Shown here in pieces: positions 50,971-59,949 of a stretch of 64,000 nt of DNA; the first letter of the stretch is position 1; the number at the start of each line of letters is the position of its first letter. The notes below the pieces were generated by a model that was given only the letters and a program-made list of their open reading frames with translations, ran no database searches and was not told where the DNA came from. The stretch comes from Alkaliphilus metalliredigens QYMF. Its GTDB lineage: Bacteria > Bacillota > Clostridia > Peptostreptococcales > Natronincolaceae. The stretch is from contig NC_009633.1 in NCBI RefSeq assembly GCF_000016985.1, forward strand, positions 1,240,001 to 1,304,000, in the 5' to 3' direction. The translations under genes were made by a program, and so were the position numbers.

Positions 50971-51157
50971 TATTTTGAGTTTTTAAATATAAATTTTTTG
51001 CGGCTATTTCAGGGTATTGCTTTGACAAAATTGCCGAAACAACAGCAATGCCATCTGCACCTGATTGAATCACCTGTGATGCATTACCTTGGCTGATTCC
51101 TCCGATACCAACAATAGGAATAGAAACCGAAGATTTAATTTTTTGGAGCAATTGTAA
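50942..51157. repeat. Left copy of 216-bp IS target duplication
   Basis: Recurs at 53261-53476 across the IS. It includes most of the terminator hairpin and the last 64 codons of thiE. Confidence 0.93.
50966..51157 (-). pseudogene. 3' fragment of thiE in left duplication
   Basis: The last 63 residues of ThiE (with [16 protein letters not shown]) and stop, cut off by the IS end. Read-through into the IS gives a chimeric 93-codon frame that is not a real gene. The intact thiE is at 53285-53920. Confidence 0.92.
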
Positions 51158-51250
51158 CCTGACTTCAGAACATAAATTCAGAACAAATGATGAGTAAATG
51201 TTTAAATTTGAACATTTCTCATTATTTTTTTGTTTATTTACGCCCACGAC

Positions 51251-51279
51251 TTGTCGTGGTGAATAATATGATGTATAAT
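51251..51279 (+). promoter_or_regulatory. Transposase promoter of IS copy 2 within a palindrome
   Basis: TTGTCG at 51251-51256, 17 nt, TATAAT at 51274-51279. The -35 is part of the palindrome CCACGACTTGTCGTGG (51244-51259), a possible operator or RNA hairpin that blocks outside transcripts. Confidence 0.75.
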
Positions 51280-51311
51280 GTAGTTAGAGGGATTTTATGG
51301 AGGGATTGTGC

Positions 51312-53171
51312 ATGTATATTAGTAAATCTAAAAGACCAAATGGTAAGTATTTCATATCAATTGCTAAGGGGATTAGAGATCCTGAAACTAAGAAATCAAA
51401 AAAAATTCAGATTAAAGGTTTTGGTACTCATGATTTGGATTCTAAATCAGGTAAGAAAGCTCTTGTGCAAGCTGAAGCTGAGCTAAAAGAAATGATTAGA
51501 CTAGATGAAGCTTCTCGAGGATTTGAAAACTTTGAAGATTTTATTGTATCCATGTCAAAAGATAAGCTTTCTCTTAAGCATAAAAATATTGGCTATCTAC
51601 CATACTTAGAAATCTTTAACCAATTGAAATTACAAAGTTTCTTTTCTAAGATGGTCAAAGACTCTAAACTTGATTATTCTTTTAGCGATATGATGTTCTA
51701 TCAAGTACTTGGTAGATTATTCAATCCTTCTAGTAAGCTTGAAGTAGCTACTAGAAAGGATGATTTCCTGTATGATTTTAATTTTGTAAATAACGATAAT
51801 ATTTATTCCTCTTTGGATGTTTTTTCTGGATTTAATAAACATAAATCTAAAGCGTTACAAGATGGCATTCAAGTCATAAACGATATGGAGATTCTCTTAG
51901 ATACCGTTGATTCAGAGGCTAAAAAAATATTAGAAACTAACATAAACAATACCTCTCACGAATTAGAAGAACTAATAACGTCTTATGATAGTAATTTTGA
52001 AATGAATGAAAACAAACTTTTCAAACATCTCAATAAACATATGGAAAAGATTGTTCCAGAAAGAAATATATCTTTAGCCTTTTATGACTGCACAACCTAT
52101 TACTTTGAGTCTTTTGATGAAGACGGTTTTAGAGAAAGAGGCATGAGTAAGGATAATAAAAGAAATGAAACACAAGTGGTTATGGGTTTATTAATAGACA
52201 CAAATGGCATCCCTATTTCCTATAGGCTTTTCAAAGGCAACAAACATGAATTACATACCATGGAAGAGGTCATTGACGATATATTAAATAATTACACCAT
52301 AAAAGAAATTATTATCGTTGCTGACAGAGGCTTAAATTCAAGGGCTAACTTAGAAATGATCCGTGGCAAAGGGCTTAACTACATTGTAGGTTCTAAGGGC
52401 AGTGCAGTGCCTAAAGATCTAAAAGAGAAGAAATTCAATTCATCTTGGAACATCACTTCTAAAGCCGAGGCTAAATATAAAAGCGGCTATATCACCAGTA
52501 AAAGAAAAGTGAGTCACAATGATGAAACCTATGATGAATTAATCATAAAAAAATATTCAGATGTCTACAAAGAACGGGAGATGTTTAAACAAGATAAAAT
52601 GCTTGAAAGAGCGAAAAAAAATATAAAAGATTTTACAATTAATTCAACAACTAAATCTAAAAGCAAGTATTACAAAGCTGTTGATAATCCTAAAGAGAAA
52701 ATAAACATTGAGATCGATGAAGAAAAAATTAAACAAGAACAAGAGAATTTCGGATATTTTTACATCGTTACCAATAAAGTAGAGATGAATCCAGCAGATA
52801 TAATGGTGGCTTATAAATCCCTGTATAAAATTGAAGAGTCCTTCAGAATATTAAAAACAAATTTAAAAGCAAGACCTGTGTATCACTTTAAAGAACGAAG
52901 AATCCGGTCACATTTTTTAATTTGTTATTTGGCCTTAGTCATCCAGAGAGTATTAGAGTATAAATTAGAAGAGAAAAACGTTGAAATATCTACCCATGAA
53001 ATAATCAATGGTCTAGAAGGGTTTGTTATAGATGAGATTGATTACAAAGTAGACAAATTATATATGATCTCAGACAAATTATTTAAGAGCAAAATAAACC
53101 AAGACATATTTAAAATTGAAAAGAATGTTCTACTGAGTAATGAAATCTCCAATATAATTAAAAAGATGTAG
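51312..53171 (+). CDS. IS1634-family transposase (copy 2)
   Basis: 619 residues from ATG 51312, preceded by GGAGGG at 7 nt; the ATG at 51297 abuts that site. The same DDE layout as copy 1: YDCTTYYFES, VADRGLNSRANLEM and YKIEESFRILKT. It differs from copy 1 by Asn for Ser near residue 10 and Met for Ile near residue 63. A hairpin with AAAAAGT...CTTTTT arms (about 53188-53235) follows and ends transcription inside the element. Confidence 0.93.
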   Translation: MYISKSKRPNGKYFISIAKGIRDPETKKSKKIQIKGFGTHDLDSKSGKKALVQAEAELKEMIRLDEASRGFENFEDFIVSMSKDKLSLKHKNIGYLPYLEIFNQLKLQSFFSKMVKDSKLDYSFSDMMFYQVLGRLFNPSSKLEVATRKDDFLYDFNFVNNDNIYSSLDVFSGFNKHKSKALQDGIQVINDMEILLDTVDSEAKKILETNINNTSHELEELITSYDSNFEMNENKLFKHLNKHMEKIVPERNISLAFYDCTTYYFESFDEDGFRERGMSKDNKRNETQVVMGLLIDTNGIPISYRLFKGNKHELHTMEEVIDDILNNYTIKEIIIVADRGLNSRANLEMIRGKGLNYIVGSKGSAVPKDLKEKKFNSSWNITSKAEAKYKSGYITSKRKVSHNDETYDELIIKKYSDVYKEREMFKQDKMLERAKKNIKDFTINSTTKSKSKYYKAVDNPKEKINIEIDEEKIKQEQENFGYFYIVTNKVEMNPADIMVAYKSLYKIEESFRILKTNLKARPVYHFKERRIRSHFLICYLALVIQRVLEYKLEEKNVEISTHEIINGLEGFVIDEIDYKVDKLYMISDKLFKSKINQDIFKIEKNVLLSNEISNIIKKM

Positions 53172-53260
53172 TGAGTGCAAAACAAAAATAAAAAGTACTG
53201 AAACCTCTGTAAACAGATGGCTTCAGCACTTTTTATTATGAATGATGTTCCGAAGTCAGG

Positions 53261-53476
53261 AGAGGCGGAAATCGCCTCTTCTTCCTATTTATTTTGAGTT
53301 TTTAAATATAAATTTTTTGCGGCTATTTCAGGGTATTGCTTTGACAAAATTGCCGAAACAACAGCAATGCCATCTGCACCTGATTGAATCACCTGTGATG
53401 CATTACCTTGGCTGATTCCTCCGATACCAACAATAGGAATAGAAACCGAAGATTTAATTTTTTGGAGCAATTGTAA
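53261..53476. repeat. Right copy of 216-bp IS target duplication
   Basis: Direct repeat of 50942-51157. It contains the true 3' end of thiE and a shortened terminator hairpin (AGAGGCG/CGCCTCT) that lacks its outer ten base pairs. Confidence 0.93.
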
Positions 53477-53920
53477 AGAGACTGATTCAGTGTCTTTTTT
53501 TGTTTTTGTAGGGAAAAGGGCCCCTACCCCTAGGTAATTAGCTCCTAGACTTTCTGCCTCTAATGCTTCAGCAAGGGTTGCAGCTGAATAACCCAGTGTT
53601 TTATGGGGACCTAGTAATTCTCTGGCTTTTTTGATAGGTAGATCATCAGGTCCTATATGAAGCCCAGCGGCATCTACGGCTAATGCAATGTCCAGACGGT
53701 CATTAATGATCAGAGGAATCTGATATTGATCTGTTAGTTTTTTTAGGGCCAGGGCAGTTTCATAAAAAACAGCACTGGTGGCTTGCTTTTCCCGTAATTG
53801 AACAATAGAAACGCCACCTTTTATTGCAGCCTCTATGCTTTCCATCAGATCTTTTCCATTAAGCAAAGAACGATCCGTCACCAAATAAAGAGAATAATCT
53901 GTTTTAACGATAGGAGACAT
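53285..53920 (-). CDS. thiE: Thiamine-phosphate synthase
   Basis: 211 residues, normal length. It joins hydroxymethylpyrimidine diphosphate and thiazole phosphate to thiamine phosphate. TIM-barrel motifs: [71 protein letters not shown] and IVGIGGI. Its start overlaps the end of thiM by 17 nt. The last 192 bases lie in the IS duplication, but the frame is complete. Its terminator has been shortened by the IS insertion. Confidence 0.96.
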
Positions 53921-54722
53921 CTAAGCTCCCCCCTTCCAAAATTGTTTGTTCAGTGAGTTGATGTATGTGATCAAAAATTCGAACTTTAAAAGTACCAATG
54001 GATTCATGGGCTTTTAAGGATGCATAAGCGCCTTCTCCAGCTAGGTCCATTATGAGGACACCAGCTAAAGCTGCCAGTAAAGCTTGATCTGTTACCGCCA
54101 AACAAGTAGCGATGAGAGAAGTGGTCATGCAGCCAGTGCCTGTTACTTGGGACAATAGGCTATGCCCATTAGAAACAGAAATCAGGGTGGTACCATCACA
54201 TATGGAATCAGTAGCTCCTGTAATTGCCACTGTTGTTTTATATTTTTGAGCTAAAGTACGTATCATTTTTGGAGTATTACCTCCAAAGTCCATGCTGTCA
54301 ACTCCTGCTACAGAATAATTCATATTCATCAGGACTTGCATTTCGGATGCATTCCCTCGAATCACTGTAAAATCAATGTTCTTCAACAATTGGTTGACGG
54401 TATCCTTGCGAAAGGTAGAGGCGCCCACGCCCACGGGATCTAATATAACCGGAATCCCTAGTTCGTTAGCCTTTCTTCCAGCTAAAAGCATTGATTGGAC
54501 ACGTTTATCATTTAATGTGCCTATGTTAATCACCAAGGCAGAGGCCTTTGAAACCACCTCAACAACTTCCTTTGGATCATCTGCCATTATAGGAGAGCCT
54601 CCAAGGGCCAGAACAATATTAGCACAGTCGTTGACGGATACATAGTTCGTTATGTGATGAATTAATGGCTTATTGTATTTAATTTTTTCAATGATTTTTG
54701 AAGATTCCTCTAGTTCCAGCAT
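53904..54722 (-). CDS. thiM: Hydroxyethylthiazole kinase
   Basis: 272 residues. It phosphorylates the thiazole alcohol for salvage. Motifs: [46 protein letters not shown], and [13 protein letters not shown], which holds the catalytic Cys. GGAGGAT precedes the ATG. It sits between thiD and thiE in a salvage operon controlled by the TPP riboswitch at 56171. Confidence 0.96.
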
Positions 54723-54746
54723 TCTATATCCTCCATTCCTTCCTGG

Positions 54747-55547
54747 TTACTCTAATCCAGCCCGTTGATAGAGCGAATAGAAATGATGAGTGGGTCCAAC
54801 TCCTTTACCGATAGATAGGGCGTTCTCAATGGCCACTGTAATGTATTCCTTGGCAAGTTTAACAGCCTCAGTAATGGGGAAACCTAGAGCTAAATTAGAG
54901 GCAATGGCTGAGGATAAGGTGCATCCAGTGCCATGGGTATTTTTTGTAGCAATACGCTTTGTTGAAAATCTTTGAATCGCTTTTCCATCGTACAATAGAT
55001 CAACGGGATCGCTTTCTAGATGGCCCCCTTTGATCAACACATATTGAGGACCCATTATGAAAATTGCTTTAGCAGCCTCCTCCATATCTTTTTCGCTTTC
55101 AATGGTGAGCCCTGTGATTACCTCTGCCTCGGGCAAATTAGGTGTGATGACTGTAACCAGAGGAATCAGTTGGTTAATTAGTGAATTCTTTGCTTCTGGG
55201 TTTAACAAATGAAACCCACTCTTTGAAACCATAACAGGATCTAAGACAATATTTTTGGCTTGATATTTTAGTAATTGTTGCGCAATGGCTTGAATTGTGT
55301 CTACCTGAGAAACCATTCCAATTTTAACTGCATCTACCTCGATGTCCTCATAAATTGCCTGGATTTGTTTTGCGATCATCTGGGGAGAAATATCTTGAAT
55401 ACCGAAAACCCCCTGTGTATTTTGGGCAGTTACTGCAGTGATCACGCTCATGCCGAAAACCCCATGGGCGGACATCGTCTTTAAATCTGCTTGAATACCG
55501 GCTCCACCACTACTGTCAGAGCCTGCAATTGTCAACACTTTCTTCAT
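54747..55547 (-). CDS. thiD: Hydroxymethylpyrimidine/phosphomethylpyrimidine kinase
   Basis: 266 residues from the ATG at 55547; a GTG three codons earlier is also possible. It phosphorylates HMP twice. Motifs: LTIAGSDSSGGAGIQADLKTM, AVTAQNTQGVFG, KIGMV, VLDPVMVSKSGFHLL and KNTHGTGCTLSSAIASNLALG. In the thi operon between thiW and thiM. Confidence 0.95.
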   Translation of the reverse strand: MKKVLTIAGSDSSGGAGIQADLKTMSAHGVFGMSVITAVTAQNTQGVFGIQDISPQMIAKQIQAIYEDIEVDAVKIGMVSQVDTIQAIAQQLLKYQAKNIVLDPVMVSKSGFHLLNPEAKNSLINQLIPLVTVITPNLPEAEVITGLTIESEKDMEEAAKAIFIMGPQYVLIKGGHLESDPVDLLYDGKAIQRFSTKRIATKNTHGTGCTLSSAIASNLALGFPITEAVKLAKEYITVAIENALSIGKGVGPTHHFYSLYQRAGLE

Positions 55548-55564
55548 TAAACTCACCTTCTCCT

Positions 55565-56041
55565 CTATAGATCGATATGCTTTGCAACCAGTTTTAAAAT
55601 AATGTAGCCGATGGTTCCTCCAAACAAAGTACTAAGAAGGAAGGGAGGAACAAAGAAAAACAGTGCGACCTCACTACCCAATAAAAATTTTGCAATGGGA
55701 TAGGCAACAAGACCCCCAATGAATCCAGTACCAATTATTTCGCCAAGGGTAGCAATGGTGTACTTACCTGTGTATCGGAAGCAAAGTGCTGCTAATAAGG
55801 CACCGAACAAACTTCCGGGAAAGGCTAAAAGAGAACCTGTACCTAGGATGTTCCTAAGGAGTGAAATACCAAAGACAGTCCCAACTGCATAAAGGGGTCC
55901 TAAAATCACACCGGCTATCACATTAATGGTGTGCTGTACAGGAAAAATTCTAGAGACCCCTATGGGAATATAGATTAGATGTCCACTAATGGTTCCCACG
56001 GCAATCAATAGCCCTGAGAGGGTTAATTTTTTAATATTCAT
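55565..56041 (-). CDS. thiW: ECF transporter S component, ThiW family
   Basis: 158 residues with five to six membrane segments. GVSRIFPVQHTINVIAGVILGPLYAVGTVFGISLLRNILGTGSLLAFPGS includes the typical ThiW/ThiT-like PxxAxxxxxxG core. ThiW is predicted to import the thiazole precursor together with the shared ECF ATPase and T subunits encoded elsewhere. It is the first gene behind the TPP riboswitch. Its link with thiM (thiazole kinase) fits. Confidence 0.9.
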   Translation of the reverse strand: MNIKKLTLSGLLIAVGTISGHLIYIPIGVSRIFPVQHTINVIAGVILGPLYAVGTVFGISLLRNILGTGSLLAFPGSLFGALLAALCFRYTGKYTIATLGEIIGTGFIGGLVAYPIAKFLLGSEVALFFFVPPFLLSTLFGGTIGYIILKLVAKHIDL

Positions 56042-56112
56042 CTGTTAATCTCCCTTCTGTGTAATAAGCTCTGTTTTCTAAAATAGTATGTATCTCTGAT
56101 GATGCTGGTAAA

Positions 56113-56150
56113 ACAAAAAAAGCACAAATCCACAGGAAGGATTTGTGCCT
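56113..56150 (-). terminator. Riboswitch-controlled terminator
   Basis: On the minus strand GGCACAAATCC / GGATTTGTGC hairpin followed by TTTTTTTGTTT. It lies between the TPP aptamer and thiW, the layout of transcription attenuation. Confidence 0.88.
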
Positions 56151-56170
56151 TGTTGATGTTAAGTGGCGAC

Positions 56171-56271
56171 GATCACTTCCCTACGCTGGTATAACCCAGA
56201 TCAGGTTCAGAATAAGGGTCAAAGACAGGTAGGTCTTTTTCTCAGCTGGCCTCTCCAGCTCCCCTAGTGAT
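56171..56271 (-). promoter_or_regulatory. TPP riboswitch
   Basis: On the minus strand the aptamer opens with CACTAGGGGAGC, has CTGAGA after the first arm, then ACCCTTATTCTGAACCTGATCTGG in two blocks, and closes with ACCAGCGTAGGGAAGTG. These are the conserved blocks of the THI element. High TPP should favour the downstream terminator and shut off thiWDME. Confidence 0.95.
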
Positions 56272-56295
56272 TGTTAAACATAATGATTTAAGTTG

Positions 56296-56324
56296 ATCAT
56301 AGCATAAGTGGGTAAACTAGTAAA
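56296..56324 (-). promoter_or_regulatory. Promoter of the thi operon
   Basis: Minus strand TTTACT (56324-56319), 17 nt, TATGAT (56301-56296), about 25 nt before the aptamer. The remaining stretch to 56500 holds only AT-rich upstream sequence for pdhA. Confidence 0.6.
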
Positions 56325-56500
56325 GAAGTTGTTTGTTTAACAAATAGTCGTAGATAGGTAAATATTAAGTAAATATAAAGAGAAGTGTTAACACAAAAAA
56401 AGATAATCTCCAATCAAATATTTTTGTTAGAAAAAAAGTGTAAAGGATATATAAGTAATAGAGAATGATTTTCAATTAAAGAAGACAAGGAGGGGTTTAC

Positions 56501-57589
56501 TTGATTTTTGAAGGATATCACCCACTAGATAAAACAATGTTTCAAGTGATGGATGAAGAGGGGAACATTATTAAGCCAGAGTACATGCCTGATATATCTA
56601 AAGAACAAATGATGGAAATGTATCAACTTATGATTCAAACACGAGAGGCGGACTTAAAAGCATTAATGTATCAGAGACAAGGTAGAATGCTTACCTATGC
56701 ACCAAATATAGGCCAAGAGGCCGCACAGGTTGGGAGTGCCTTCCCTTTAAAGAAAGAAGACTGGATGGTTCCCGCCTTTAGAGAATTGGGAGCATGGCTC
56801 ACAAGGGGAGCTAAGTTGGAAATGATTTATCTCTACTGGTATGGAAACGAATTTGGCAGTTATATGCCAGAGGACCTGAAAATCTTACCTGTATCCGTAC
56901 CAATCGCTAGTCACTTAAACCATGCAGCTGGAATTGCATGGGCTTCCAAGCTACAAGGAAAGGATGAAGTCACCATCACGTATTTTGGAGATGGGGCAAC
57001 CTCTCAAGGTGATTTTCATGAGGCCATGAACTGGGCGGGGGTATACCAAGTGCCAGTGGTATTTTTATGTCAAAACAACCAATTTGCAATCTCTGTTCCA
57101 AGGGGAATTCAAACGAGTTCTGAAACCATTGCACAAAAAGCCCTTGCCTATGGGATGCCCGGAATATTAGTAGATGGAAATGATATTTTTGCCATGTATG
57201 CCGCTGTTAAGGAGGCTTTTGATCGTGCCCGTAGAGGTGAAGGGCCAACGTTAATCGAAGCCTTTACTTATCGAATAGGAGCCCATACCACAAGCGATGA
57301 TCCTAAGAGATACCGATCCGATGAAGAAGTCGAAAAATGGAAGAAAAAAGATCCCATAGATCGGATGAAAAAATATTTAATGAGTCAAGGAATATTAACA
57401 GAAGAAGAAAATGAGAAAATAATTGAAAAAGCTGGAAAAATAGCAGAAGAGGCTTTTAAATATGTAGAAGCCAGTGGCGATACAGTATTAGAAGATATTT
57501 TTAAATATCACTATAAAGAGATGACACCTCAGCTGACAGAGCAATTAGCAGAATATAAAGCCTATCTAATGGAAAGAGGTGAAGCATAA
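56501..57589 (+). CDS. pdhA: Pyruvate dehydrogenase E1 component, alpha subunit
   Basis: 362 residues from a TTG start with AAGGAGGGG at 6-7 nt spacing. TPP-dependent decarboxylase subunit. Motifs: NIGQEAAQVGSAF, PAFRELGAWLTRG, SHLNHAAGIAWA, the TPP/Mg site YFGDGATSQGDFHEAMNWA followed by CQNNQFAISVP, and the phosphorylation-loop-like RIGAHTTSDDPKRYR. It is first of a four-gene operon. Pyruvate is the best guess; a branched-chain 2-oxoacid is not excluded. Confidence 0.92.
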   Translation: MIFEGYHPLDKTMFQVMDEEGNIIKPEYMPDISKEQMMEMYQLMIQTREADLKALMYQRQGRMLTYAPNIGQEAAQVGSAFPLKKEDWMVPAFRELGAWLTRGAKLEMIYLYWYGNEFGSYMPEDLKILPVSVPIASHLNHAAGIAWASKLQGKDEVTITYFGDGATSQGDFHEAMNWAGVYQVPVVFLCQNNQFAISVPRGIQTSSETIAQKALAYGMPGILVDGNDIFAMYAAVKEAFDRARRGEGPTLIEAFTYRIGAHTTSDDPKRYRSDEEVEKWKKKDPIDRMKKYLMSQGILTEEENEKIIEKAGKIAEEAFKYVEASGDTVLEDIFKYHYKEMTPQLTEQLAEYKAYLMERGEA

Positions 57590-58572
57590 TGGCAGTAATT
57601 AATCTTTTACAGGCAGTAAACCAAACCCTAAAGCAAGAAATGAAAAGAGATAAACGGGTGATTGTATTTGGAGAAGATGTAGGCCTTGAAGGAGGTGTTT
57701 TTAGAGCAACTGTAGACTTGCAAAAAGAATTTGGTCCAGATCGTTGTATGGACTCACCCCTATCCGAGTCAGGAATTGTGGGTGCAGGGATTGGGTTGGC
57801 CATTAATGGTCTGATCCCAGTTGTAGAAATGCAATTTATGGGATTCTCCTATCCAGCATTCAATCAAATTATCAGCCATATGGCCAGGATGAGAAATCGT
57901 TCCAGGGGAAGATACACTGTGCCCATGGTCATTCGCATGCCCTATGGAGGTGGCATTCGAGCCCTGGAGCATCACTCTGAAAGTACAGAGGCTCTTTATG
58001 CACATATTCCAGGATTAAAGGTAGTGATTCCATCCACACCCTATGATGCCAAGGGGTTATTAGCTGCTGCCATTAGAGATGAAGATCCTGTGATTTTTTT
58101 AGAACCTAAACGAATTTACCGTGCCTTCAAACAGGAAGTGCCGGATGAAGAATATATTTTACCTATTGGAAAGGCAAACATTGTGAAAGAAGGAGGAGAT
58201 GTGACCCTGATTTCATGGGGTGCAATGATGAGAGAAACCCTCAAGGCAGCAGAATTAGCTAATGAAAAAGGGATTCATGCTGAAGTAATCGATCTCAGAA
58301 CCGTAGCACCCATTGATCAAGAGACCGTAATTGAATCGGTGAAGAAAACCGGAAGAGTGGTCATTGTCCATGAGGCCACCAAGACATTGGGGATTGGAGC
58401 AGAGTTAATCTCCATCATTAATGAGAAAGCCTTCTTGTATTTAGAAGCACCTCCGGCTAGGGTGACTGGCTTTGATATGCCTTTTCCATTGCCAAGGGGA
58501 GAACAACATTATATACCAAGTCCAGATCGAATTCTGAGAAAAATAGAAGCGGTTTCAAATTACTTGACATAG
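57589..58572 (+). CDS. pdhB: Pyruvate dehydrogenase E1 component, beta subunit
   Basis: 327 residues. It forms the E1 heterotetramer with the alpha subunit and shares one base with its stop codon (TAATG). Motifs: VIVFGEDVGLEGGVFRAT, DSPLSESGIVGAGIGLAINGL, VRMPYGGGIRALEHHSES-like segment, PSTPYDAKGLL and DLRTVAPIDQET. Cytoplasmic complex. Confidence 0.94.
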   Translation: MAVINLLQAVNQTLKQEMKRDKRVIVFGEDVGLEGGVFRATVDLQKEFGPDRCMDSPLSESGIVGAGIGLAINGLIPVVEMQFMGFSYPAFNQIISHMARMRNRSRGRYTVPMVIRMPYGGGIRALEHHSESTEALYAHIPGLKVVIPSTPYDAKGLLAAAIRDEDPVIFLEPKRIYRAFKQEVPDEEYILPIGKANIVKEGGDVTLISWGAMMRETLKAAELANEKGIHAEVIDLRTVAPIDQETVIESVKKTGRVVIVHEATKTLGIGAELISIINEKAFLYLEAPPARVTGFDMPFPLPRGEQHYIPSPDRILRKIEAVSNYLT

Positions 58573-58587
58573 GAGGGAGGAATCAAT

Positions 58588-59904
58588 ATGGTTGAATTTA
58601 AATTCCCGGATATCGGTGAAGGGATTTCAGAAGGGATATTAACAAAATGGATGGTGAAAGCTGGAGACAACATCAAAGAAGGAGAGTCCCTCTGTGAAGT
58701 AGAAACCGATAAAGTAACCACAGAGCTTCCTTCTCCAGCCACAGGCCTGGTTAATAGCCTGAAGGGTGAAGAGGGAGATACAATATATGTAGGGGATGTC
58801 ATCGTCAAAATAGACACCGGTGATCACGCTGAGGAAGAATCTAAAAACCGCACAACCTCTGAATCAAATGAAAAGAAACTGGAAAAGGTAGAAGAAGAGG
58901 AAAACGCTGGTGTTGTAGGAGCCTTAGAAGTATCAGATGAAGTCATGGGCGCCAGTCAAGAGGCCAGAGGAGAAAAAGCGGTAAAGGGTCAAAGTAAAAA
59001 AGTATTGGCAACACCGGTTGCTAGACAAATGGCCTATGATCTAGGTATTGCCATTGGCACAATTAAAGGGACGGGACCATTGGGGCGGGTAATGAAGGCA
59101 GATATAAAAGTAGCTCATGAAAGAAAACAACAGAATGGACCATTAGAAAGTCAGCCTAAAAAGTCATCAATGGAGCCGAAGGAAGCCCAAGGGCAATTGA
59201 GTGATAAGGAAGAGAGAATAAAGCTTTCCATGCTACGTAAAACCATTGGCAAACGAATGACTGAGTCATTCTATACCGCTCCCCATGCCTTATGCATTGA
59301 TGAGGTAGATGTAACGGATTTAGTAGCCTACCGTGAAGAAATGAAGAATCATTTTGTAGAAGAAAAGGAGATTAAAATAACCTATTTACCATTTATGATT
59401 AAGGCAGTCATGCTGGCATTAAAGGACTATCCTAGATTTAATGCGCAACTTGATGAAGAAAATCAAATGTTGATCCTGAAAAAGTATTATAATATTGGGA
59501 TTGCAGTAGATACACCTGAGGGGCTAACGGTTCCTGTTATCAAAGATGTAGATCAAAAAGGACTGATGAGCTTAATGGAAGAAAGTGTAAGATTGAGCCA
59601 AAGTGCCAAGGATAAAAGTCTTAAATTAAACCAGTTGAAAGGAAGTACATTTACCATTACCAACTTGGGGTCATTGGGAGTTAAAAGTGGTATGCCCATT
59701 ATTAACTACCCAGAAGTGGCAATAATAGGTATTGGGCAGATTGAACAAAAACCCGTTGTGGTAGATAATGAAGTGGTCATAAGATGGATGATGCCCCTGT
59801 CTTTATCCTTTGATCATCGGGTATTAGACGGTGGAGATGTGGGAAGGTTTTTAAATCAATTTAAAAAATACATTAAAGATATTAAAGGATTACTGTTGAG
59901 ATAA
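58588..59904 (+). CDS. pdhC: Dihydrolipoamide acetyltransferase (E2)
   Basis: 438 residues. One lipoyl domain (1-78) with the lipoylated Lys42 in VETDKVTTELP. A long charged linker follows to about 135, then the peripheral subunit-binding domain (VLATPVARQMAYDLGI...GTGPLGRVMKADI) and, after a second linker, the catalytic domain from about 205 (MLRKTIGKRMTESFYTAPH) ending in SFDHRVLDGGDVGRF with the active-site His. It is the core of the complex. AGGAGGGAGG precedes the ATG. Domain order is E2p-like. Confidence 0.94.
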   Translation: MVEFKFPDIGEGISEGILTKWMVKAGDNIKEGESLCEVETDKVTTELPSPATGLVNSLKGEEGDTIYVGDVIVKIDTGDHAEEESKNRTTSESNEKKLEKVEEEENAGVVGALEVSDEVMGASQEARGEKAVKGQSKKVLATPVARQMAYDLGIAIGTIKGTGPLGRVMKADIKVAHERKQQNGPLESQPKKSSMEPKEAQGQLSDKEERIKLSMLRKTIGKRMTESFYTAPHALCIDEVDVTDLVAYREEMKNHFVEEKEIKITYLPFMIKAVMLALKDYPRFNAQLDEENQMLILKKYYNIGIAVDTPEGLTVPVIKDVDQKGLMSLMEESVRLSQSAKDKSLKLNQLKGSTFTITNLGSLGVKSGMPIINYPEVAIIGIGQIEQKPVVVDNEVVIRWMMPLSLSFDHRVLDGGDVGRFLNQFKKYIKDIKGLLLR

Positions 59905-59949
59905 TTAATTTGTTTATTCAGAGAAGTAAATGAAGAAGGAGTTGAGAAG

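Larger units (their letters stand above)
51158..53260 (+). mobile_element. IS1634-type insertion sequence, copy 2
   Basis: 2103 bp, the same length as copy 1, with ends CCTGACTTCAGAACAT and ATGTTCCGAAGTCAGG. It is flanked by 216-bp direct repeats. Orientation is opposite to copy 1. The two differ at very few positions, so at least one moved recently. Confidence 0.93.

Noticed and set aside
50966-51247. 93-codon frame combining IS end and ThiE tail
   Set aside because: It is a chimera of the IS terminal sequence and the duplicated thiE 3' end, without a ribosome binding site. Listed as a thiE fragment instead.
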